This document shows positions 28,068 to 36,217 of a stretch of DNA of 36,217 nucleotides, one piece after another (positions within the stretch are counted from its first letter, which is position 1; each line of letters opens with the position of its first letter). A program made the position numbers and the translations under genes. The notes under the pieces were generated by a model. The model ran no database searches. It saw nothing but the letters and a program-made list of their open reading frames with translations, and had not been told where the DNA came from. The stretch spans positions 1 through 36,217 of the forward strand of contig JANYJQ010000192.1 of NCBI GenBank assembly GCA_025358435.1, written 5' to 3'. Source of the DNA: Holophagaceae bacterium. GTDB taxonomy: Bacteria; Acidobacteriota; Holophagae; Holophagales; Holophagaceae.

Positions 28068-28979
28068 ATGTTAAATAAACTTTCCTCATTCATTGCCCTC
28101 TGTTGCGTACTCCTGCTCACCGGTTGTCTGGACTACGGCCAGCAGACCCTCACCTACCGGTACGATGCGAAGACCGACACGCTTCGGGTTTTTCAGCTCT
28201 ACCAGGGGATCTTCGGCGAGGATAAGCAGGATGGCCTCTCCGAAAAGGAGCTGGAGCAACTTCAGTCTGTCCTGTCCGGCCAAAGGACCTTTTTCTTTGC
28301 GAACTGGATCTGGGAATACGATCGCAGCGAGGTGAGCAAAGCGCTCGTCAACCTCGACAAACCTGATGCGGCGTTGGACTCCTCCACATGTACCAGGCGG
28401 GAGGGTTTTTTAAAATTGCTCATGGGAAATACGCGGGTGGACAACGGGGCGTTCTACATGGATGAACAAGGCCGGTTGTGCGCCATGCAATCGGTCACTG
28501 TTTCGCGATTTTCAAATCTCGTCGCAGCCGGCAACCTGCAAATCCGGGATCTCCTGAAGCTCGAGTCAAACCGGGAGGATGCATCCCCTGAGGAGCATGC
28601 GCTCTATCTCAAGTCCGCGAAAAAGCCGAAGCCCTACATCAGGGTCGAGGGGAACCAGCTCCGCTTCCACCTACCCATAACCCGCGCCGCTTTCGAAAAA
28701 TCCTATGGGCCGAATTCCAGCTCTGCCAAGCAATTGGAGGAATTCAAACGGCAGGGGGGCCAGCTCGCCTTCGCGAACAATGAAATGAAGTGGGGCCTCG
28801 GCGCGCCGTCGGACCAGGCGACCACGCTCACCCTTCCGGTTTCAGAAAAGCCGTATATCGCCAACGCATTGGATGCAGTGAAAAGCCGAGTCGCGGTTCT
28901 TGAAAAAATGGACGTGGCCGCAGCAGCGAAAGCATTTATTGGCGGAACGAGCCAGAATCGGAAGTCGCGAAAACCCTGA
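28068..28979 (+). CDS. Hypothetical lipoprotein
   Basis: Lipobox MLNKLSSFIALCCVLLLTGCLDYGQQ; 303 aa. Confidence 0.75.
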   Translation: MLNKLSSFIALCCVLLLTGCLDYGQQTLTYRYDAKTDTLRVFQLYQGIFGEDKQDGLSEKELEQLQSVLSGQRTFFFANWIWEYDRSEVSKALVNLDKPDAALDSSTCTRREGFLKLLMGNTRVDNGAFYMDEQGRLCAMQSVTVSRFSNLVAAGNLQIRDLLKLESNREDASPEEHALYLKSAKKPKPYIRVEGNQLRFHLPITRAAFEKSYGPNSSSAKQLEEFKRQGGQLAFANNEMKWGLGAPSDQATTLTLPVSEKPYIANALDAVKSRVAVLEKMDVAAAAKAFIGGTSQNRKSRKP

Positions 28980-29002
28980 CTTTTCGTGGGTCTGGCCTCA
29001 TG

Positions 29003-29053
29003 CGGAATCCACCAGGAACCGACGGGTTTCCCCTACGATTCTGGTGGATTCCG
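29003..29053. repeat. Long hairpin/inverted repeat downstream of the lipoprotein gene
   Basis: cggaatccaccaggaa (29003-29018) vs ttctggtggattccg (29039-29053), complementary except for one bulge; no clear T tract. Confidence 0.7.
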
Positions 29054-29117
29054 ATGTATGGAAGTTCTTGAAATTTAGCGCCAGTGCTGCATCTGCGGGT
29101 TATTGATGACCGATTGA

Positions 29118-29339
29118 TTACCTTCTGCGCTCGTTGTGCTTCAGTTCCGAAATATGTTTTTCCAATCGGCTCAATTCCCGTTCAAGGCGTTCGGTTTCTT
29201 TATGGGTGAGCCTTCCGTCGGATCTCATCCGGGCTTCGTCATCGCGCACGGCATCCAGCTCACGTTTCAGCCGACGGGATTCCTGCCGGTTCAGGGCTCC
29301 GGATCTGATGCCTCTTTCGATGCTAGCAAGGCCAGGCAA
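29118..29339 (-). CDS. Small charged helical protein with two degenerate G-x-L-(N/T)-x-x-E repeats
   Basis: MPGLASIERGIRSGALNRQESRRLKRELDAVRDDEARMRSDGRLTHKETERLERELSRLEKHISELKHNERRR. Confidence 0.55.
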   Translation of the reverse strand: MPGLASIERGIRSGALNRQESRRLKRELDAVRDDEARMRSDGRLTHKETERLERELSRLEKHISELKHNERRR

Positions 29340-29453
29340 ATGTTGGCATTTGTTAAGGGACCATAAACATCAACCGGACACACAGGGGTTAGAATTGGGG
29401 AAATCACCTTTTAGACAACACTTCCCCTTGGGCGGGAAACGAAAGGATTCGAG

Positions 29454-31493
29454 ATGACAAAAATCAAGGCGCTGCCTGCTCTTCGTTCGAACTTCCTATG
29501 GATTGGGGCAAGGGTCGCGATGCTCCTCCTGACCGCCAACATGCTCGTGCTTCATGCGGAGCAGGATCGGGACAAAGAAAAGGAGAAGGAGAAGCGCGGG
29601 AAGCCGGAAGCCAATGATCAAGCTCCAAGTCCTCCGCCCAAGCGCGAGTCGAAGCCTGAACAAGCTCCAACACCCACACCCCCCCATGAACAGAGGAGAG
29701 AAAAAGATCCGGCCCCCTCGCCCCGTCTGGACCGAAAGCGCGAATCTGCTCCCGAACCACGTCCTGAGTCCAATCGTCGGGATTCCGCTCCTCAGCCCAA
29801 GCCAGTTCTGAGACGCGAGCCGCCTCCGCCGGATCCCGCACCCCGCCCAGACCCAAAACCGGAATTCAAAGGCAATCCAAAAACTGAAACGCCTAACCAG
29901 CGCCAGCCGTTGGATGCAGAACGAAGACGCGACAACAATCCGGCCCAACCAACTCCCACTCCTGGACCCAAGGACCCCGGTCCCATTACTCGGGAGATTC
30001 CCAGGCCTTTCGGGCCGTCTGGACGCCGGGATTCCAACCAGCGGCGTGAATCAAACAAGGATTCCCATCCAATAACTCCCACGCCTGGACGCAACGAAAA
30101 CCTGCGTCAGGATCCGCGACAGGACACCAGTGCGATGGGGCACCCTGCTTCTGATCGCTCCCGGCCGTCTGGAAGTCCGGGCGACAGGCGGGGCCCAGAG
30201 CTGCACGTGGTCAGCACCCGCAACGGCGGGGAGATCCGGCGAACCCAGACCGGAGCGATCCGCGAAGTCCACACACCAGGCGGGGCCGTGATCCAGCATT
30301 CTCCAAGCGGGGTCCGGCACATCGAGATGGCTCGTCCGGGTGGTCGGGTCATCGTAGCCAACGCCACAGGCCGAACCGGGTACATACAGAAACCGCTGGT
30401 CTCGCACGGCCGCACCTTTGTACAGCGCACCTACATCCGGAATGGGATTGTGGACGCCAGGCTTTACCGGCCATGGTCCTACGGTGGCAGGGAGTATCAC
30501 ATCTACACGCCCAACCATTACTATCGGCCCACGTTCTACAACTGGGTCTACACACCTTGGGCCCGCCCGGTCAGCTACCGCTGGGGTTGGTATTCCCGCC
30601 CATGGTACGGGTATTACGGAGGATATTTCAGGCCTTACCCCACCTATGCGAGTCCCTCCTTCTGGCTGGCCGACTTTCTGATCGCAACCACCCTCGAGGT
30701 GGCCTATCTGGCCCAGAATAGCTCCAGCAGCGCTCCTCCGGTGAGGTACAACTCCTCGACCGCCCTGACCCCGGAAGTCAAACAGGTCATCGCGGACGAA
30801 GTCCGGCGGCAGATGGATCAGGCGCAAGCAGATCGGGCAGCTTCGCAGGACACTGGGCAGGTTTTTGCACCACCTCCGATCTTCTCGGATAACGGCCCCC
30901 GCGTGTTTCTGGTGTCCAGCAGCCTGATGGGTTATTCCGGAAACCAGGAATGCCCTTTGGTGGAAGGGGATGTTCTTCAAATCACCCAGACGCCTTCCCC
31001 GAGCTCTGAATGGGCGGAAGTCAAGGTGCTGGCCAGCCGTGGATCGAGTTGCCCGAAAGGCAGCTACATTTCGGTGAGAACTTCGGATCTGCAGGAAATG
31101 CAGAACAACATGCAGGCGACCATTGACCAAGGAATGGCCAAACTCCAGGCCGAACAAGGCAGGGATGGCATCCCTTCGCTTCCGGCTCAAGCTTTGGGAG
31201 CGGAAGATACACCCTACACTGACGATGTCCGGCCTGACACGAATGCCCAGGATGACCTTTCCATGGCGGTGAGGGAAGCCAACCGATCGGAACAGGACAT
31301 CATCAACCAAGGGGGGCAGGAACCCGTTGAATCAGGTTCGGATGCAACCATTTCCTTGGGGATGACCCCGTCTCAAGTGGAGAACGTTTTGGGCCGGCCC
31401 AAAAACACAGTCGATCTCGGGTCGAAAAAAATCTACGTCTACCAGAACCTGAAAATCACCTTCCTGAATGGCCGGGTGAGCGACGTTCAATAA
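29454..31493 (+). CDS. Large exported protein: Pro/Arg/Lys-rich low-complexity N-terminus, Tyr/Trp-rich middle, SmpA/OmlA-like C-terminal segment
   Basis: N-terminal hydrophobic segment; PSPPPKRESKPEQAPTPTPP low complexity; YNWVYTPWARPVSYRWGWYSRPWYGYYGGYFRPYP; C-terminal ISLGMTPSQVENVLGRPKNTVDLGSKKIYVYQNLKITFLNGRVSDVQ. Confidence 0.75.
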   Translation: MTKIKALPALRSNFLWIGARVAMLLLTANMLVLHAEQDRDKEKEKEKRGKPEANDQAPSPPPKRESKPEQAPTPTPPHEQRREKDPAPSPRLDRKRESAPEPRPESNRRDSAPQPKPVLRREPPPPDPAPRPDPKPEFKGNPKTETPNQRQPLDAERRRDNNPAQPTPTPGPKDPGPITREIPRPFGPSGRRDSNQRRESNKDSHPITPTPGRNENLRQDPRQDTSAMGHPASDRSRPSGSPGDRRGPELHVVSTRNGGEIRRTQTGAIREVHTPGGAVIQHSPSGVRHIEMARPGGRVIVANATGRTGYIQKPLVSHGRTFVQRTYIRNGIVDARLYRPWSYGGREYHIYTPNHYYRPTFYNWVYTPWARPVSYRWGWYSRPWYGYYGGYFRPYPTYASPSFWLADFLIATTLEVAYLAQNSSSSAPPVRYNSSTALTPEVKQVIADEVRRQMDQAQADRAASQDTGQVFAPPPIFSDNGPRVFLVSSSLMGYSGNQECPLVEGDVLQITQTPSPSSEWAEVKVLASRGSSCPKGSYISVRTSDLQEMQNNMQATIDQGMAKLQAEQGRDGIPSLPAQALGAEDTPYTDDVRPDTNAQDDLSMAVREANRSEQDIINQGGQEPVESGSDATISLGMTPSQVENVLGRPKNTVDLGSKKIYVYQNLKITFLNGRVSDVQ

Positions 31494-31513
31494 CGGTTTA
31501 ATCAGCATGGCTC

Positions 31514-33412
31514 CTAACGATCTGCGTCCATCATCCGCAGGGGCCTTGGCTGGGTCATGGCTTCCAGGCTGAGCGCTTCGTCGAGCTGGGCGATATTGAG
31601 GTATCCCTTTTCCAGGATGATTTCCCGCACGGAAGCCCCTGTTTCGAGGGCGATCTTGGCGACTTCGGTGGCGCGCTTGTAGCCGATGGCAGGCATCACG
31701 GCGGTGACGATGCCGATGCTATGTTCCACCAGGTCGCGGCAGCGTTCGCGGTTCGCGGTGATACCCGTGATGCACTTGGTGGTGAGCACGTTCACGGCTG
31801 CGGTCAGCATGCGCAGGCTGGTGGCCAGGCTGTAGGCCAGGATGGGTTCCATCACATTGAGCTGGAGCTGGCCAGCTTCGGCGGCCAGTGTGATGGTCAA
31901 GTCGTTGCCGATGACCGAGAAGGCCACCTGGTTGACCACCTCGGGGATCACTGGGTTCACCTTGCCGGGCATGATGCTGCTGCCGGGCTGCATGGCGGGC
32001 AGGTTGATCTCTCCGAAGCCGCAGCGTGGGCCGCTGCTCAGCAGGCGCAAATCATTGCACATCTTGCTGAGCTTCACCGCGGCGCGCTTCACGACGCCCG
32101 AGAACATCACGAAGGCGCCGGTGTCCGGAGTCGCTTCGACAAGATTCTCGGCAAGCACGATCTCCAGGCCGGTATTCCGGCGGAGTTCCTCCACCACGAT
32201 CTTGGGGTAGCGCGGATCGGCGCAAATGCCCGTGCCGATGGCCGTTCCGCCCATGTTCACTTCCAGGAAAAGGCGGGCGGTCTCCCTCAACCGCTCGATA
32301 TCCTCGCCGGTGGTGATGGCATAGGCTTCGAATTCCTGGCCCAGGGTCATGGGTACCGCGTCCTGCAATTGAGTGCGGCCCATCTTGATGACATCGCTGA
32401 ATTCCCGTCCTTTGGCATGGAGCGCGGTCTTCAGCTTCTCCATGGCTTCCAGCAATGTCTTTAGCATGAAGATGGTCGAAAGCCGCAAGGCGGTCGGGTA
32501 TACATCGTTGGTGCTCTGGCCCAGATTGACATGGTCATTGGGGTGGCACTTGGCGTAATCGCCGCGGCTCTCCCCCATCAACTCCAGGGCGCGATTGGCG
32601 ATCACTTCATTGGCGTTCATGTTGGTGGAAGTGCCCGCACCGCCCTGCACCATGTCCGTGGGGAAATGGCCATGCCAGTGGCCGTCAATGATTTCGCGGC
32701 AGGCAGCATCAATGGCCTTCGCAATGACGGGGTCCAGCAGGCCCAAGCGGGCGTTGGCCCTGGCCGCGGCCTGCTTGACCAGGGCGAGCGCCCTCACCAT
32801 GGCGGGAAAGTGGCTGACGGGTGTACCCGTGATGGGAAAATTCTGAACGGCCCTTAACGTCTGCACGCCGAACAGGGCATCGCTGGGCACTTCCATGGGT
32901 CCGATGAGATCCGACTCGGCCCGGGTCGAGCCGCTGGCATAGGCCTGCTCGCGGCCCACCACGGAACTGCCCGTATAAACCAGGCGGCGATGGAGCACGT
33001 TCGCAACTTTGCTGAGAATGGCGATGGCGGCACCGCCATCCTGGCCCAAACGCTCCAGCATCAAATCGCGGTCGAGTTCCAATAGCACCGCATCGGCGTG
33101 CACCTGGGCCGAAGCTGTGTGAGCGGTCGCAGTAAGAAAGGCTTGTTCTCCAGCAGCGTCTCCGGGCCCCAACAGGATGAGCGGCTCAGGACCATCGCCA
33201 TTGTCCCGGGTGATCTCGACACTGCCCTCGGCGAGGACGAAGCAAGCCCGGCGGACATCTCCCTGTTGAAACAGGTAGGTCCCCGCCGCGATTTCACGAA
33301 TCTTCGTGGCACTGGCTACCAGATCCAAATGGGATTCCGACAGCCCAGAGAAAATCTCCGAACGACGCAGAATGGATTTCACCGCTTCCATGACAGACCT
33401 CCCGCCGGGCAC
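31514..33412 (-). CDS. aspA: Aspartate ammonia-lyase with N-terminal cyclic-nucleotide-binding-like domain (alternative start 33391)
   Basis: N-term ILRRSEIFSGLSESHLDLVASATKIREIAAGTYLFQQGDVRRACFVLAEGSVEITRDNG (cNMP-binding fold); then aspartase: GGAGTSTNMNANEVIANRALELMG, HPNDHVNLGQSTNDVYPTALRL, signature GSSIMPGKVNPVIPEVVNQV. Confidence 0.93.
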   Translation of the reverse strand: MPGGRSVMEAVKSILRRSEIFSGLSESHLDLVASATKIREIAAGTYLFQQGDVRRACFVLAEGSVEITRDNGDGPEPLILLGPGDAAGEQAFLTATAHTASAQVHADAVLLELDRDLMLERLGQDGGAAIAILSKVANVLHRRLVYTGSSVVGREQAYASGSTRAESDLIGPMEVPSDALFGVQTLRAVQNFPITGTPVSHFPAMVRALALVKQAAARANARLGLLDPVIAKAIDAACREIIDGHWHGHFPTDMVQGGAGTSTNMNANEVIANRALELMGESRGDYAKCHPNDHVNLGQSTNDVYPTALRLSTIFMLKTLLEAMEKLKTALHAKGREFSDVIKMGRTQLQDAVPMTLGQEFEAYAITTGEDIERLRETARLFLEVNMGGTAIGTGICADPRYPKIVVEELRRNTGLEIVLAENLVEATPDTGAFVMFSGVVKRAAVKLSKMCNDLRLLSSGPRCGFGEINLPAMQPGSSIMPGKVNPVIPEVVNQVAFSVIGNDLTITLAAEAGQLQLNVMEPILAYSLATSLRMLTAAVNVLTTKCITGITANRERCRDLVEHSIGIVTAVMPAIGYKRATEVAKIALETGASVREIILEKGYLNIAQLDEALSLEAMTQPRPLRMMDADR

Positions 33413-33506
33413 AAAACCGGCTTGACCATGCTAACTCGGCGCCATCGCGACAAAATCACATGCTCTCTGCAATGGAGAGAAGCAGGGGAAATTCGAGGCC
33501 TGAAAA

Positions 33507-33522
33507 TGTGACGGGAGTCATC
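33507..33522. promoter_or_regulatory. CRP/FNR-like dyad TGTGA-N6-TCATC in the aspA/malic-enzyme divergent intergenic region
   Basis: tgtgacgggagtcatc read directly; right half imperfect relative to TCACA. Confidence 0.25.
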
Positions 33523-33632
33523 GACACGCCTGCGCTGGAGCCATGGGCAGGAGTACATTCGAGAATGTCGTGAGTGTCGGGCCAGGCTCAGCCATCGGAG
33601 CCAGGAGATGCCGGCAGAATCCTGGAGCCTCT

Positions 33633-35360
33633 ATGAAGACCTTCGATTTCAAGATTGATCCCCTGACCGGCGAGGAATACTGCGAGGTCTACCTGACAGG
33701 CCGGCAGCTCCTGAATGATCCACACCTGAACAAGGCCTCGGCCTTCACCGAAGAGGAACGTCTCAGCCTGGGCCTGGACGGCCTGGTGAGCTCGGGCGTT
33801 TCCACCATGGAAATCCAGTTGGACCGGGCCCTGGAATCCTTCCGCCGGAAACCCGACGACCTTGAACGCTACCTGTACCTGATCGGCCTCCAGGACCGCA
33901 GTGAGCCGCTGTTCTACCGCCTGCTGGTGGACAATCTTATCGAGATGGTGCCCATCATCTACACCCCCACCGTGGGCCAGGCCTGTCTGCAGATGAGCCA
34001 CATCCAACGCCGGTTCCGCGGCGTCTACATCACGCCGGACAACATCGCCAACATCGATCAGATCTTCCAGGGCATCTCGCTGCCCCACGTCTACTTGATC
34101 GTGGTGACGGATGGCGAGCGCATCCTGGGCCTGGGCGACTTGGGTTCCGACGGCATGGGCATCCCCGTGGGCAAGGTGAGCCTCTACGTCGCCGCCGGTG
34201 GCCTCCACCCCGCGATTTGTCTACCCATCAGCCTGGATGTGGGCACGAATACCGAGCGTCTGTTGAACGACCCGCTCTACCTGGGCTACCGGCACCGCCG
34301 TCTTGAAGGCGAAGCCTACGATGAGATCGTGGAAAAATTCGTGTTGGGCGTGCGGCGTAATTTCCCCGATGCGCTGCTGCAATGGGAGGACTTCGCGAAG
34401 CACAAAGCCTTCAACAATCTTGAACGCTACCGTGACCGCATCCTTTCCTTCAACGATGACATCCAGGGCACCGGCGCCACGGCTCTGGCCGCGCTGATGA
34501 CTGCGATGCGCATCAAGGGCGAGTCCTTCAAGGACCAGCGCTTCCTCATCGTGGGCATGGGCCAGGCAGGCACCGGCGTCGGCCTGAACATCCGCGCCCA
34601 GTTGAAAGAAGAGGGACTGAACGAAGAGGAAATCCGGGCGCGCATCTTCGCGGTGGAACAGCAGGGACTATTGGTTGAAGGCGATCCCAAATTGGAGGCA
34701 CCGCAGATTCCCTTCGCCCAGAGCCAGAACAACCTAGGTGGATGGAAGCCAACGGAATCCGGCTTCTTTGCGCTGGCCGATGTCGTCCACAACGCCAAGC
34801 CCACGGTGCTGGTCGGCGTCACCGCCCAGCGCGGACTCTTCAGCGAAGCTATCCTGGCCGAAGTCGCCCGGAATACCGAAAGACCCGTGATCCTGGCGCT
34901 TTCCAACCCAACCTCAAGGACCGAATGCACCCCCGGAGAAGTCGCCCGCGCCACCGATGGAAGGGGACTCATCGCCACGGGAAGCCCCTTCGATCCCATC
35001 GAATGGAAGGGCGCCACCCTGCGTGTCTCCCAGTGCAACAATTTGTACGTCTTCCCCGGCATGGGCCTAGGCGCCCTGGTATCCAAGGCCACAAAGATCA
35101 CCGACGGGATGTTCCTGGCAGCCACCCGCGCCATCAGCGCCATGGTCACCCCGCCACAGGAATCCGAAGGGATGCTGCTGCCGCCCATGCAGGACATCCG
35201 CGAAGTGTCGGTGGCGGTCGCGGTGGCGGTGGGCCGCGAAGCCCGGGACCACGGCTTGGCCCGGCGCGTGGATGACATGACACTAGAAAAGCTGGTCCGC
35301 AAAGCCCAGTGGAATCCAGCCTACGCGCCCTACCGGCCAGGCCCGAATTCGCACAGATGA
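33633..35360 (+). CDS. maeA: NAD-dependent malic enzyme
   Basis: MKTFDFKIDPLTGEEYCEVYLTGRQLLNDPHLNKASAFTEEER; MVPIIYTPTVGQACLQMSHIQRRFRGVYIT; FNDDIQGTGATALAALMTAMRI; ILALSNPTSRTECTPGEVARATDGRGLIATGSPF. Confidence 0.93.
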   Translation: MKTFDFKIDPLTGEEYCEVYLTGRQLLNDPHLNKASAFTEEERLSLGLDGLVSSGVSTMEIQLDRALESFRRKPDDLERYLYLIGLQDRSEPLFYRLLVDNLIEMVPIIYTPTVGQACLQMSHIQRRFRGVYITPDNIANIDQIFQGISLPHVYLIVVTDGERILGLGDLGSDGMGIPVGKVSLYVAAGGLHPAICLPISLDVGTNTERLLNDPLYLGYRHRRLEGEAYDEIVEKFVLGVRRNFPDALLQWEDFAKHKAFNNLERYRDRILSFNDDIQGTGATALAALMTAMRIKGESFKDQRFLIVGMGQAGTGVGLNIRAQLKEEGLNEEEIRARIFAVEQQGLLVEGDPKLEAPQIPFAQSQNNLGGWKPTESGFFALADVVHNAKPTVLVGVTAQRGLFSEAILAEVARNTERPVILALSNPTSRTECTPGEVARATDGRGLIATGSPFDPIEWKGATLRVSQCNNLYVFPGMGLGALVSKATKITDGMFLAATRAISAMVTPPQESEGMLLPPMQDIREVSVAVAVAVGREARDHGLARRVDDMTLEKLVRKAQWNPAYAPYRPGPNSHR

Positions 35361-35650
35361 GCCTCGAAGTGGAGGTCGAAGGCATGAAAGCCGAAGTGGC
35401 CGCCCTGAAAGCGGCCAGTCACTGACGGCACCATCCATGAATTCACGGTTCATGGCTGGCCTAGCCCGAAGTGTGACTTTCGTCCCAAGCCCTCTGGGAT
35501 ATCGTTGAAAACATTGAAAACCTTGATGCGCCGCCCCAGGCAGGCCTGTTCGGGCCTTCAAAACCGTATTCAAATCTACGGATGCGGCGTTTTTAACCAT
35601 CTGATCGTGATACTTGTGGATGGATGCTGCAATCTTCTAGGGAGTGGACA

Positions 35651-36172
35651 ATGGCCAAAGCATTGGATTACGCGAGCCTCAGCCTGATGGATGCCCTGGA
35701 CTTGGCGATTCTGGTGGAAGAAGAAGCCCAGGAGCGATATGAGGAATTCGCACATCAGCTGACCACCCACCACACGCTTGAGGCCGCCAAATTCTTCCTA
35801 TTGATGGAGCAGAATGAAGCTCTGCACAGGGTCATCCTGGGCACACGCCGGAAGAAGCTGTTCGGCACCCTGCCTCGCAACGTGACCCGGGAGATGCTGT
35901 GGGATGTCGAAGCCCCGGAGTACGACGGAGCCCGCGCCTTCATGTCGCTGCGGCAAGCGCTCGAAGTGGTGATGGCTGCCGAATCCAAGGCCTATGAATT
36001 TTATGACACGAACCTGAAGCACATAACGGATCCGGAAGTCAGAACCCTGTTTGAAGAACTGCGGGAAGAAGAAGGCGAGCATCAGGCGGCCGTCCGGGCT
36101 GAAATGGAAAAGCTCCCGCCCGGCCCCGACCCCGATCCCGAAGACTACGCCGACGAACCCAACGCGATGTGA
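35651..36172 (+). CDS. Rubrerythrin/ferritin-like diiron protein
   Basis: LDLAILVEEEAQERYEEFAHQL...FFLLMEQNEALHRVIL...ALEVVMAAESKAYEFYDTNLKHITDPEVRTLFEELREEEGEHQAAV; RBS gggagtggacaATG. Confidence 0.85.
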   Translation: MAKALDYASLSLMDALDLAILVEEEAQERYEEFAHQLTTHHTLEAAKFFLLMEQNEALHRVILGTRRKKLFGTLPRNVTREMLWDVEAPEYDGARAFMSLRQALEVVMAAESKAYEFYDTNLKHITDPEVRTLFEELREEEGEHQAAVRAEMEKLPPGPDPDPEDYADEPNAM

Positions 36173-36217
36173 TCGGCCATTGAAGCCACTGCGCTAAGGC
36201 AGCCGCGGATTCCAGGT

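Noticed and set aside
30051-31310. 419-aa minus-strand ORF
   Set aside because: Antisense shadow of the composite exported protein; no domain signature or RBS.
35357-35425. 22-codon ORF MSLEVEVEGMKAEVAALKAASH with ATGA overlap to malic enzyme
   Set aside because: Very short, with no independent support; could be a leaderless remnant but not callable.
1-36217. CRISPR arrays, defense islands or prophage structural genes
   Set aside because: No regularly spaced repeats, cas genes, restriction-modification or capsid/tail genes were recognised; only a lone integrase with an att-like site.

Overview
This is a high-GC bacterial chromosome window. Protein content looks Acidobacteria/Holophagae-like, but that is an inference from gene families only. 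The left edge (1..~2750) looks like the right end of an integrative element: the C-terminal part of an RND efflux permease, a tyrosine recombinase, and a 3' tRNA-Glu fragment (anticodon loop to acceptor) that looks like an attachment site. The rest is mostly ordinary chromosomal content: beta-propeller/BNR proteins, a cytidylate kinase-like protein, a YncE-like protein, a two-subunit molybdenum hydroxylase, a nitronate monooxygenase-like flavoprotein, a 4Fe-4S protein, S46 peptidase plus OPT transporter, a CDF transporter, lipoproteins, aspartase, malic enzyme and a rubrerythrin-like protein. The most interesting observation is that three separate secreted proteins of unknown function (8445..9338, 16209..17396, 25757..~27074) each carry HExxHxxQ followed by ExxxW (E-x-x-[AS]-W). 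They look like a divergent, possibly undescribed, family of secreted zincin-like proteins. One is translationally coupled to a second secreted protein and one appears frameshifted. Other notable items: an aspartase with an N-terminal cyclic-nucleotide-binding-like domain whose phosphate-cassette Arg appears replaced by His; an M20 peptidase gene with an internal deletion; a decapitated 2Fe-2S ferredoxin-like remnant; an unlisted 37-aa Lys-rich ORF with a strong RBS; and an 18-nt inverted repeat derived from a tRNA T-arm beside the recombinase.
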